Assembly (NCBI GenBank): GCA_965224845.1
Contig: CBDDAJ010000015.1
Location: forward strand, 1-64,000
Direction: 5' to 3'
DNA from: Wocania_A sp965224845
Lineage (GTDB): Bacteria > Bacteroidota > Bacteroidia > Flavobacteriales > Flavobacteriaceae
Length of the DNA: 64,000 nucleotides
Numbering within the stretch: the stretch's first letter is position 1; each line of letters opens with the position of its first letter. Both the position numbers and the translations under genes were made by a program. Shown piece by piece: positions 19,526 through 27,713 of this stretch. The notes below the pieces were generated by a model. The model was not told the origin of the DNA. It saw only the letters and a list, made by a program, of their open reading frames with translations, and made no database searches.

Positions 19526-19543
19526 TCTTATTTATTATATTTG
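19517..19543 (+). promoter_or_regulatory. Bacteroidota-type promoter for the DUF6089-uppS-bamA run
   Basis: TTG at 19,517 and TATATTTG at 19,536, 16 bases apart. The -7 box fits TAnnTTTG exactly; the spacing is slightly short. The start codon is 16 bases after the box. Confidence 0.4.
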
Positions 19544-19559
19544 CAAACTTTGAATATTT

Positions 19560-20249
19560 ATGAAGCATTTAATCATACTGATGTTAAGCCTTTTAAGCTT
19601 TCAATTAAACCATTCGCAAATTAACGAAATCGGGGTATTTGCGGGCGGTAGTAATTTTATTGGAGATGTTGGTGCTACGAACTACATTTCACCAGACAGT
19701 CCTGCTTTTGGGTTACTATATAAATGGAATGCAAGCCCAAGGCATTCTTGGAGAATATCTATGATATACGCTGATTTAAAAGCAGACGATATTGACTCAG
19801 ATGATCCAAGACGTATACAGAGAGGTTATAATTTTGATTCAAATTTACTGGAAATTTCTGCGGGTATAGAATTTACTTTTTTTGATTTCAATTTACATAC
19901 AGGCGAAAAAATTGCAACACCGTACATATATTCAGGCATAAGTATTGCCAAACACGATAATTACTATTTTTTAAACGGTACACAGGTTTCTGAAAACAGA
20001 TCAAATTGGGCATATGGCATACCCATGGCGCTGGGAGTAAAAGCCAACCTATTAGACCATGTTGTTTTAGGTCTTGAGGTAGGAGCCCGTTATACTTTTT
20101 CTGATGAAATTGATGGTAGTGTCCCTAATAACCAAGCAAACATCCAATACCGCTTTGGTAATATAAACAATAACGATTGGTATGTGTTTTCGGGCATTAC
20201 TTTAACATACACTTTTGGTTTAAATCCATGTTATTGCCCCACAAATTAA
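19560..20249 (+). CDS. DUF6089 family outer-membrane-type protein
   Basis: A 229-residue secreted protein with a signal peptide (cleavage near LNHSQ) followed by an eight-strand-like beta pattern of alternating aromatic residues (EIGVFAGGSNFIGDVG ... WAYGIPMALGVKANL ... GVKAN) ending in an aromatic strand. It matches DUF6089, common in Bacteroidota just upstream of uppS and bamA. A small outer-membrane barrel is the best guess. The stop codon touches the uppS start codon, so translation is likely coupled. Confidence 0.8.
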   Translation: MKHLIILMLSLLSFQLNHSQINEIGVFAGGSNFIGDVGATNYISPDSPAFGLLYKWNASPRHSWRISMIYADLKADDIDSDDPRRIQRGYNFDSNLLEISAGIEFTFFDFNLHTGEKIATPYIYSGISIAKHDNYYFLNGTQVSENRSNWAYGIPMALGVKANLLDHVVLGLEVGARYTFSDEIDGSVPNNQANIQYRFGNINNNDWYVFSGITLTYTFGLNPCYCPTN

Positions 20250-20990
20250 ATGAATTTAAAAGAACATATACAAGCTAAAACATTACCAAAGCACATTGCC
20301 ATTATTATGGATGGTAATGGAAGGTGGGCAAAACAAAAAGGGATGCTACGCGCTTTTGGCCATGAAAATGGTACAAAAGCAGTACGTGAAGCCGTTGAAG
20401 CTTCTGCTGAGTTAGGCATAGAAAATTTAACACTATACGCATTTTCTACCGAAAACTGGAATAGACCTAAACTAGAAGTACAAACCTTAATGAAGCTTCT
20501 AGTGGCCTCATTAAAAAAAGAAATAAAAACACTTCAAGAAAACAATATCAAACTTTCTGCCATTGGTAATTTAAATACATTACCAAAAAAAGTTTACAAA
20601 GAACTTCAAGAGGTTATAGAAAGCACAAAAAATAACCAAAGAATGACTTTAACACTAGCTTTAAGCTATGGTTCTAGGGAAGAAATCCTAAATACTGTTA
20701 AAGAGATTAGTATTAAAGTTAAAAATAATATAATTTCGCCCGAAAAAATTGATGAATCGATTATAAATGAGCATCTTTACACGCAAAATTTACCAGATGT
20801 AGATTTGCTTATTAGAACCAGTGGCGAACAACGCATAAGCAATTTTTTGCTTTGGCAAATTGCATATGCAGAATTGTACTTTACCAGTACGCTTTGGCCA
20901 GATTTTACAAAGCAGCATTTGTATGAAGCTATTATTGAATATCAAAAAAGAGAACGACGATTTGGGAAAACAAGTGAACAACTTAGCTAA
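20250..20990 (+). CDS. uppS: Isoprenyl transferase (undecaprenyl diphosphate synthase)
   Basis: A 246-residue cis-prenyltransferase that makes the C55 lipid carrier for peptidoglycan and O-antigen. Conserved blocks are HIAIIMDGNGRWAKQ (catalytic Asp21), AFSTENWNRP, LALSYGSREEI, and the C-terminal DLLIRTSGEQRISNFLLWQ with YAELYFTSTLWPDF. The reading frame overlaps the possible start region of bamA. Confidence 0.97.
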   Translation: MNLKEHIQAKTLPKHIAIIMDGNGRWAKQKGMLRAFGHENGTKAVREAVEASAELGIENLTLYAFSTENWNRPKLEVQTLMKLLVASLKKEIKTLQENNIKLSAIGNLNTLPKKVYKELQEVIESTKNNQRMTLTLALSYGSREEILNTVKEISIKVKNNIISPEKIDESIINEHLYTQNLPDVDLLIRTSGEQRISNFLLWQIAYAELYFTSTLWPDFTKQHLYEAIIEYQKRERRFGKTSEQLS

Positions 20991-21000
20991 TATTATATCT

Positions 21001-23577
21001 TTGACAACTCATATAAAACATTACTTAGTAGCAGTTCTTATTGCTTTAAGTTTTAATACACAAGCGCAAGATTTGCCATATAGCAATGGTAAAAAATACA
21101 CTTTAGGGGGCGTTTCTGTTTCTGGTAATACAAGCTTTAGCGAGCAAACCATAGTTACTTATTCTGGCTTACGAAAAGGTAAGGAAATGAATATTCCCGG
21201 AGAAGACATTAGTAATGCTATAAAAAAACTTTGGAACTCAAAACTATTTAGCGATATAGAGATTTACATTACTAAAATTGAAGGAGACATTGCATACTTA
21301 GAAATTAAACTATCTGACTTACCTCAACTTAATGAGTTAAAGATTAATGGCGTTAAAAAAGGCAAGAAAGAAGGCATTATTAAAGAAACTGGTTTAAACA
21401 AGGGTACTAAAGTCACCGAAAACCTAATTACTACTACCAAAAACTTCTTAACTAAGAAATATAAAAAAGATGGTTTTTATAATTCAAAAATATTAATAAA
21501 TACTATTGATGTAAAAGATTCTATAAAAACTGCCAGAGTTAATATGGTATTAAATATTGATAAAGGCGAAAAAGTTAAAGTTAAAGATATTGTATTTAGT
21601 GGCAATAATGTTTTAAGCGATAAAAAGCTTAGAAAAGCCATGAAAAACACAAAAAAAATAAATCGGTTACGCTTATTAAAACGTTCAAAATTTATTGATT
21701 CAGCCTATCAAGCAGATTTAAATCATATTATAGACAAATACAAGGAAAACGGCTATAGAGATGCACGTATTTTATCTGATAGCCTGATTGTTAATGACGA
21801 TAACAAAACGGTTTCGCTTCATATAAATGTAAATGAAGGCGAGCTATATACCTTTGGGGATATTACATTTATTGGCAACACCGTATATTCAAACGAGCTG
21901 CTAAACAGGTATTTACGAATTAAAAAAGGCGACACTTATAATGGTGTTTTATTACAAGAACGTATTGCAGACAACTCAAAACCTGATGCCGCAGACATAA
22001 CGAATCTATATCAAAATAGCGGATACTTATTTTCTACAATAAACCCGGTTGAAGTTAATGCCGATGGAAATGTTATCGACATGGAAATTAGAATATCTGA
22101 AGGAAAGCCAGCATATTTCAATAAAGTTTCGGTTGTTGGAAACGACAAAACTAATGACCATGTTATTTACAGAATGCTACGTACCCGCCCAGGGCAATTA
22201 TATAGTAAAGAAAATGTTGTTCGTTCGGTAAGAGAACTTGGGCAATTAGGCTTTTTTGATGCTCAAGAAATTTCTCCAAACTTTAATAACCCAAACCCGA
22301 ACGAAGGCACCATAGATATGGAGTACTCTGTTAAAGAAACAGGCTCTAGTCAAATAGAATTACAAGGAGGCTACGGTGGTGGTGGTTTTATTGGAACTCT
22401 AGGACTCTCTTTTAACAATTTTTCTATTAAAGATATATTTAAAAAAGAAGCTTATAAGCCAATACCAATGGGTGATGGGCAAAAATTAGCTTTACGTTTA
22501 CAAGCAAGCCGTTTTTATCAAACTTATAGCTTTTCATTTTCTGAACCTTGGTTAGGTGGTAAGAAACCAGTACAGTTTTCAACATCGCTATCGCATACAA
22601 AACAATTTTTATATAACCCTATAACCAGAAATGCTGATAAATCCAGGCGTTTTAATATTACAGGGCTTTCTGTAGGCTTAGCAAAACGTTTAACCGTTCC
22701 TGATGATTATTTCACATTATCTCAAGCAGTAAGTTTTCAGCACTACGATTTACAAAACTATAATACAGGTTTATTTACATTTGGCGATGGTAGTTCGAAC
22801 AACTTATCTTACACTATTGGGTTGAGTAGAAACAACACAAGAATAGACCCTATTTACCCTACTGGCGGGTCTAACTTTTCGGCTACAGCAAAGCTATCCA
22901 TTCCTTACTCATTATTTAATAGTGTAGATTACAAGGCACTTAAAGACGAACGTGATGATTTAGAAATTATCATTGGTGACGCAACAAAAACTATTGATGA
23001 AAGAACAGAAGCATCAGATAGAGTTGGAGAAATAGACCAGGAGCGTTATAAATGGTTAGAGTTTTATAAAATAAACTTTAAAGGCGATTGGTATACCGAA
23101 ATTGTAAAAGACCTGGTGTTAAAACCAAGTGTGGAATTTGGATTCTTGGGCGCTTATAATAACGATAGGGGTGTTATTCCTTTTGAGCGTTTCTTTGTTG
23201 GTGGTGACGGCTTGGGCAATTATAGCTTAGATGGTAGAGAGTCTATTGCGCTTCGTGGTTATCCAAACCAATCTTTATCAGATCAAGATGGGGGAACTAT
23301 TTACAATAAATTTTCGTTAGAACTTCGTTATCCAATCACATTAAAAGCCTCTGCAAAAATATACGCATTAGGCTTTTTAGAAGGTGGAGCATCTTATAAC
23401 AGTTTTAGAGATTATAATCCTTTTGATATTAAGCGATCTGCTGGTTTAGGGATTCGTATTTTCATGCCTGCATTTGGCTTATTGGGTATCGATTTTGGTC
23501 ATGGATTTGACGCTTTACCAGGACAAACCACTAAAAATGGTTGGGAGACTCATTTCATTATTGGACAACAGTTTTAA
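21001..23577 (+). CDS. bamA: Outer membrane assembly protein BamA (Omp85)
   Basis: I start at TTG 21,001, giving a clear signal peptide (LTTHIKHYLVAVLIALSFNT, cut after TQAQ); GTG 20,974 is an alternative that overlaps uppS. The 858-residue protein has five POTRA domains (about 25-440; for example VSGNTSFSEQTIV, IVFSGNNVLSDKKLR, ITFIGNTVYSNELL, VSVVGNDKTNDHVI) and a C-terminal 16-strand barrel with the RGYPNQ and GGDGLGNYSLDG loops and a terminal aromatic residue (IGQQF). It inserts barrel proteins into the outer membrane. Confidence 0.95.
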   Translation: MTTHIKHYLVAVLIALSFNTQAQDLPYSNGKKYTLGGVSVSGNTSFSEQTIVTYSGLRKGKEMNIPGEDISNAIKKLWNSKLFSDIEIYITKIEGDIAYLEIKLSDLPQLNELKINGVKKGKKEGIIKETGLNKGTKVTENLITTTKNFLTKKYKKDGFYNSKILINTIDVKDSIKTARVNMVLNIDKGEKVKVKDIVFSGNNVLSDKKLRKAMKNTKKINRLRLLKRSKFIDSAYQADLNHIIDKYKENGYRDARILSDSLIVNDDNKTVSLHINVNEGELYTFGDITFIGNTVYSNELLNRYLRIKKGDTYNGVLLQERIADNSKPDAADITNLYQNSGYLFSTINPVEVNADGNVIDMEIRISEGKPAYFNKVSVVGNDKTNDHVIYRMLRTRPGQLYSKENVVRSVRELGQLGFFDAQEISPNFNNPNPNEGTIDMEYSVKETGSSQIELQGGYGGGGFIGTLGLSFNNFSIKDIFKKEAYKPIPMGDGQKLALRLQASRFYQTYSFSFSEPWLGGKKPVQFSTSLSHTKQFLYNPITRNADKSRRFNITGLSVGLAKRLTVPDDYFTLSQAVSFQHYDLQNYNTGLFTFGDGSSNNLSYTIGLSRNNTRIDPIYPTGGSNFSATAKLSIPYSLFNSVDYKALKDERDDLEIIIGDATKTIDERTEASDRVGEIDQERYKWLEFYKINFKGDWYTEIVKDLVLKPSVEFGFLGAYNNDRGVIPFERFFVGGDGLGNYSLDGRESIALRGYPNQSLSDQDGGTIYNKFSLELRYPITLKASAKIYALGFLEGGASYNSFRDYNPFDIKRSAGLGIRIFMPAFGLLGIDFGHGFDALPGQTTKNGWETHFIIGQQF

Positions 23578-23649
23578 TCCATCAATATTATAGTAAAATT
23601 TATTTTGGCACGATATTTTCTAATAACAATTTGATGATTTGAATAAGAA

Positions 23650-23683
23650 TTGAAATTTTTCAGATTAAATTTCGTTAATTTTG
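23650..23683 (+). promoter_or_regulatory. Candidate promoter for the ompH pair
   Basis: TTG at 23,650 and TAATTTTG at 23,676 (fits TAnnTTTG), 23 bases apart, in the 200-base spacer after bamA. It would give a leader of about 90 bases that includes a weak GACAGA / TCTGTC hairpin. Confidence 0.4.
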
Positions 23684-23777
23684 AAAATACAATTCAAAAA
23701 ATTGACAGAATTACAAAAAAAAAATCATCTGTCTATTTTAGAGTTTATAGCTAATAAATTATAAAAATATTAAACAG

Positions 23778-24752
23778 ATGCAAAACAAAGTTCTTTTTTT
23801 ACTGGTACTAGTGTTTACATTAAGCATATCGGCACATGCACAGCGTGGAGTGCGTATTGGATATATAGATACTGAATATATTTTAGAGAACGTTCCGGAA
23901 TACCAGGAAGCTATATCTCAATTAGATGAAAAGGCTCAAAAATGGAACAATGAGATTCAAACAAAACTAAATGCTGTTGAGCAAAAGCGCAAAGATTTAA
24001 GTAACGAAAAAGCGCTTTTAACAAAAGCGCTTATTGATGAACGCGAGGAAGATATCACTTTTGAAGAACAAGAAATATTAGATTACCAACAAAAACGTTT
24101 TGGTCCTAATGGTGATTTAATGATTCAGAAAAAGCAATTAATGCAACCTATACAAGATCAAATTTTTGCTGCAGTACAGGATTTAGCTGGAAGCAGAAAG
24201 TATGATTTTATATTTGATAAATCGGCTGATGTTGTTATGTTATATTCAGCCAAACAATTCGATTTGAGTGAGCAGATTTTAAGAAGTATTAAAAGAGCAT
24301 CAAAACGTAAACAAGTTCAAACAAAAGCAGAACGAAAAGCCGCAGAAAAAGAAGATGTTGTCCCGGAGGTTAATTTAGAATTGGAAGAACGTCAAAAAGC
24401 ACTAGAAGAAAAAAAAGCAGCACGGGAAAGTGCTATAGAAAAAGCGAGACAAAAAAAATTAGCAGCTCGTGAAGCCAAGGTAAAAGCTGCCGCAGAAAGG
24501 CGTCAAAAAATATTAGACGATCGCGCAAAAGCTAAACAAGCTAAGCTAGATGCTAAAAATAAAACAACAGAAGCAGGGAAATCTGCCGATGAAAAAACAA
24601 CTGGAGAAACAAAAACAAGAGCACAACTTGTTGAAGAAAACAGGCAAAAGAAATTAAAAGAAAGGGAAGATAGAAAAAAAGCCCTGGAAGCTAAAAAGAA
24701 AAAAATATTAGAAGAGCGTCAAAAAATAAAAGACAGTATAAATAACAATTAA
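23778..24752 (+). CDS. OmpH/Skp-like periplasmic chaperone with a long charged tail
   Basis: A 324-residue protein. A signal peptide (cleavage after SAHAQ) leads to an OmpH/Skp domain of about 165 residues that begins RIGYIDTEYILENVPEYQ and ends in YDFIFDKSADVVMLYS. This is followed by about 140 residues of lysine/glutamate/alanine-rich sequence, predicted as one long helix. Skp-type proteins hold unfolded outer membrane proteins on the way to BamA, encoded just upstream. The tail is well beyond the normal 160-190-residue family length and is absent from the next gene's product. Confidence 0.88.
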   Translation: MQNKVLFLLVLVFTLSISAHAQRGVRIGYIDTEYILENVPEYQEAISQLDEKAQKWNNEIQTKLNAVEQKRKDLSNEKALLTKALIDEREEDITFEEQEILDYQQKRFGPNGDLMIQKKQLMQPIQDQIFAAVQDLAGSRKYDFIFDKSADVVMLYSAKQFDLSEQILRSIKRASKRKQVQTKAERKAAEKEDVVPEVNLELEERQKALEEKKAARESAIEKARQKKLAAREAKVKAAAERRQKILDDRAKAKQAKLDAKNKTTEAGKSADEKTTGETKTRAQLVEENRQKKLKEREDRKKALEAKKKKILEERQKIKDSINNN

Positions 24753-24787
24753 CAAAACAATTTATAACACATTAATACTATTTAAAA

Positions 24788-25288
24788 ATGAAACAAATTA
24801 AAACTATTTTATTAGCAACGGCATTATGTATAGGAACTCTTAGTTTTACACAAGCACAAAGTAAAGTTGCCCATATAAACACTCAAGAATTGATAGCTGC
24901 TATGCCTGAAATGAAAGCGGCACAAACACAGCTTGAAACCTTAGGCAAAACTTATGAAACTGACATCCAAACTATGGCTGCTGAGTTTCAAACAAAAATA
25001 AAGCAATATGATGCTGAAGCTTCTACCAAAACTCAAGAAGAGAATAATAAAAGACAGCAGGAAGTTGTATCTATGGAGCAAAATATTCGTCAGTTTCAAG
25101 GTCAAGCACAACAAGATTTACAAAAAAAGCGAGAAGAATTGTTAAAACCTATTCAAGAGAAAGCCTTTGCTGCTATAAATAAAGTTGCAAAAGCTCAAGG
25201 TTATCAATATGTTTTAGACCGAGCTGCTTTAATTGTAGCTGATGGCAAAGATATTCTTGAAGATGTTAAAAAAGAATTAGGTATCTAA
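24788..25288 (+). CDS. OmpH/Skp-like periplasmic chaperone
   Basis: A 166-residue standard-length OmpH protein: signal peptide ending SFTQAQ, the first strand KVAHINTQELIAAMPEMK, a glutamine/lysine-rich coiled-coil middle, and a last strand YQYVLDRAALIVADGKDI. It lies 35 bases after the longer paralogue and is ended by the hairpin before murI. It is presumed to work with the longer form on barrel proteins bound for BamA. Confidence 0.92.
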   Translation: MKQIKTILLATALCIGTLSFTQAQSKVAHINTQELIAAMPEMKAAQTQLETLGKTYETDIQTMAAEFQTKIKQYDAEASTKTQEENNKRQQEVVSMEQNIRQFQGQAQQDLQKKREELLKPIQEKAFAAINKVAKAQGYQYVLDRAALIVADGKDILEDVKKELGI

Positions 25289-25313
25289 ACAAAATACTTT
25301 AAACTAAAAAACA

Positions 25314-25343
25314 AAAAGCTACCTTAAACAAGGTGGCTTTTTT
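25314..25343 (+). terminator. Terminator after the second ompH gene
   Basis: Stem AAAAGCTACCTT / AAGGTGGCTTTT with a short AAAC loop, followed by T-rich sequence. It lies before the ATG used for murI. Confidence 0.7.
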
Positions 25344-25368
25344 GTTTTTATTACCTAAATTTATACAC

Positions 25369-26148
25369 ATGAGCAAACTTCCTATTGGCATTTTCGATTC
25401 TGGTGTTGGTGGCACTTCTATATGGAAAGAAATCCACCGTCTTTTACCAAACGAAAACACCATATATTTAGCCGACAGTAAAAATGCTCCTTTTGGACCA
25501 AAAGGGAAGGAAGCCATTATTAAACTCAGCATAAAAAATACCGAGCTTTTATTAAGTAAGGGCTGTAAGCTAATTGTTGTAGCCTGTAACACTGCTACCA
25601 CTAATGCAATTGATTATTTGCGTAAAACCTATGATACCCCCTTTATTGGTATTGAACCCGCTATAAAACCTGCTGCATTGCAAACCAAAACAAATGCTAT
25701 TGGTATTTTGGCCACTAAAGGTACTTTAAGCAGCACTTTATTCTCAAAAACATCTGGATTATTTGCGGGTAATGTTAATGTTATTGAACAAGTTGGTGAA
25801 GGTATTGTGCCACTTATTGAAAACGGGAAGCTACATTCTGATGAGATGAAGGCTTTGCTTAAATTGTATTTGCAACCTATGATTGATGCCAACATTGATT
25901 ATTTAGTTTTAGGCTGCACCCATTACCCTTATTTAATACCTTTACTTATCGGTTTATTACCAAATAATGTGAAGATCATAGATTCTGGTGAAGCTGTTGC
26001 CAGACAAACAAAAGCCATTTTAGAGCAATATAAATTGCTCAATACTCAAAATTTAAATTCAAAGAGTACGTTTTTCACTAATGGGAATCCTAAAGTTATG
26101 GAGTCGTTATTAGATGGAATTGATACTGTAGATTATCTGGATTTTTGA
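25369..26148 (+). CDS. murI: Glutamate racemase
   Basis: A 259-residue enzyme that makes D-glutamate for peptidoglycan. Motifs: IGIFDSGVGG at the N-terminus, the two catalytic cysteines in VACNTATTNA (Cys73) and LGCTHYPYL (Cys183), and VKIIDSGEA. I choose the ATG at 25,369; an upstream GTG in the same frame falls inside the terminator hairpin. Presumably it has its own promoter after the terminator. Confidence 0.96.
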   Translation: MSKLPIGIFDSGVGGTSIWKEIHRLLPNENTIYLADSKNAPFGPKGKEAIIKLSIKNTELLLSKGCKLIVVACNTATTNAIDYLRKTYDTPFIGIEPAIKPAALQTKTNAIGILATKGTLSSTLFSKTSGLFAGNVNVIEQVGEGIVPLIENGKLHSDEMKALLKLYLQPMIDANIDYLVLGCTHYPYLIPLLIGLLPNNVKIIDSGEAVARQTKAILEQYKLLNTQNLNSKSTFFTNGNPKVMESLLDGIDTVDYLDF

Positions 26149-26290
26149 TTGCCCCTATGCTTTGTGTTGCTAGTTGATTACAGTAACATCCCTTTCCTTG
26201 TGTCTCAAAAAGGTATAACCTTTATGCTGCTCAAGATAAACTTAAAGTGCAAACTTGCTCGTAGCGCAGTCTGAATACCGTGGTAAGGCC

Positions 26291-26806
26291 CTACTCTTTA
26301 AACCAACCCGAATATTTTATATAATTATTAGCAATACGGTCTATCTCGCCAGAAATAAGTGCTTCACTAATATCTTTTACTTTTTTTGCAGGAACACCTG
26401 CATAAATACTACCCGCTTCTACTCTGGTATTTTGAGTTACTACCGCTCCTGCTGCAATAATACTATTACTTTCTATAATACAATCGTCCATAATAATGCT
26501 ACCCATACCCACTAAAACATTATCATAGATCGTACAACCATGTACAATAGCATTATGGCCAATAGATACATTATTCCCAATAGTTGTGGGCGATTTTTGA
26601 TAAGTGGCATGTATAACCGCACCGTCTTGCACATTTACTTTGTTACCCATTTTTATATAATGTACATCACCACGAATTACTGCACTAAACCAAATACTAC
26701 ATTGACGACCCATTTCTACATCGCCAACAATAGTAGCATTTTCAGCTACATAACAATCGTCTGGTATTTGTGGTGATTTTCCGTTTACCGGTTTTATTAT
26801 TGGCAT
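26291..26806 (-). CDS. Gamma-carbonic anhydrase family protein
   Basis: A 171-residue left-handed beta-helix protein built of hexapeptide repeats (ATIVGDVEMG, VNVQDGAVIH, VSIGHNAIVHGCTIYDNVLVGMG, SIIAAGAVVTQ). It matches the YrdA/PaaY type of gamma-carbonic-anhydrase-like proteins. The metal-site histidines are in VIHATYQ and the SIGHNAIVHGC segment. Whether it hydrates CO2 or acts on another substrate cannot be told. It is convergent with murI; the 142-base spacer between them shows no other gene. Confidence 0.88.
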   Translation of the reverse strand: MPIIKPVNGKSPQIPDDCYVAENATIVGDVEMGRQCSIWFSAVIRGDVHYIKMGNKVNVQDGAVIHATYQKSPTTIGNNVSIGHNAIVHGCTIYDNVLVGMGSIIMDDCIIESNSIIAAGAVVTQNTRVEAGSIYAGVPAKKVKDISEALISGEIDRIANNYIKYSGWFKE

Positions 26807-26849
26807 AATTAAATTGATTATTTGTTGAATTTTATTTTAAAAAATTATT

Positions 26850-26896
26850 ATATTTTGACGACGCTCAATACAAGCTTGCTTCTCTCCTCATAATGA
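26850..26896. repeat. Candidate intergenic repeat fragment
   Basis: The spacer between the carbonic anhydrase and LytTR genes contains ACGACGCTCAATACAAGC and TCCTCATAATGACAAAT, resembling the cttcgctcag and ggaatgacaa pieces seen elsewhere in the window. Similarity is by eye only. Confidence 0.25.
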
Positions 26897-26901
26897 CAAA
26901 T

Positions 26902-27636
26902 CTATTTAAAATACGACAATAAATTTGATTTTTTTGATGCAGAAACCATAATCTCTTTTCCATTACTTAGTATAACGCTTCCGCCTTTGCCTTTTACATA
27001 TTTTACCACTTCGTTTACATTTACTAAGTACGATTTATGCACTCGGGCAAAACTTGTGCCCTTTAAAATGTCTTCAAAATATTTAAGTGTTTTACTAACC
27101 AGCTTTTTTTTATTGGTATTAAGGAAAATCTCGGTATAATTATCATCGGCTTTACAGTACAATATATCTGCAGTATTAATAACCTCAAAACCATTTTGCT
27201 GCGGAATAGTAATTTTACCGTTTACTGTATTTGTTTTTGGAATTAACACCTGGTTTTGAAGGGCATTTTCTTTAGTTTTTATTTCGGTTACATAATCAAC
27301 CGCTTTTATAAGCTCGTCTATAGAAATGGGTTTCATTAAATAATAGGAGGCATGTGCGTTTAATGCATCCATGGCGTAATGGTTGTAGGCGGTTACAAAT
27401 ACCGTTTCAAAATCTATATCGCCAACCTTATCCAGTAAATCAAAAGCATTGCCATAAGGCATTTCTACATCTAGAAATACCAAATCTAAATTGTTATTTC
27501 TAATTAATACGAGAGCCTCTTCTACATTAGCTGCCTCACCTAAAACCGTTACATTTGGACAATATTTTTTTAGGTAATTCTTTAGAATTTGCCTGCTTGT
27601 TTCTTCATCTTCGACTATAATTGAGCTTAGTTTCAT
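26902..27636 (-). CDS. LytTR-family response regulator
   Basis: A 244-residue two-domain regulator. The receiver domain (about 1-120) has the acidic pocket in IIVEDEE, phospho-acceptor Asp56 in DLVFLDVEMP and Lys in YYLMKPIS. A LytTR DNA-binding domain follows (about 140-244; ILYCKADDNYTEI, FARVHKSYLVN). I start at MKLSSIIVEDEE and ignore an in-frame upstream codon. It is encoded 77 bases downstream of its likely histidine-kinase partner, so the pair probably forms a signalling operon. No target promoter can be named. Confidence 0.92.
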   Translation of the reverse strand: MKLSSIIVEDEETSRQILKNYLKKYCPNVTVLGEAANVEEALVLIRNNNLDLVFLDVEMPYGNAFDLLDKVGDIDFETVFVTAYNHYAMDALNAHASYYLMKPISIDELIKAVDYVTEIKTKENALQNQVLIPKTNTVNGKITIPQQNGFEVINTADILYCKADDNYTEIFLNTNKKKLVSKTLKYFEDILKGTSFARVHKSYLVNVNEVVKYVKGKGGSVILSNGKEIMVSASKKSNLLSYFK

Positions 27637-27713
27637 GTTTATGAGTTTGTAGTTTAAAGCCAGCAACCAGAAGTAGCTTTCTTCTAACTTCCAACAACGA
27701 GCTTCAAGCTTTA

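Noticed and set aside
20860..21000. Upstream extension of bamA inside uppS
   Set aside because: The extra residues are a shifted reading of uppS; the signal peptide starts near 21,001.
25333..25368. GTG start for murI
   Set aside because: It lies inside the ompH terminator hairpin and adds residues before the conserved N-terminus.
26255..26776. Plus-strand proteins opposite the gamma-carbonic anhydrase gene
   Set aside because: They are antisense readings of hexapeptide-repeat codons, rich in Tyr/Asn/Thr and without any family pattern.
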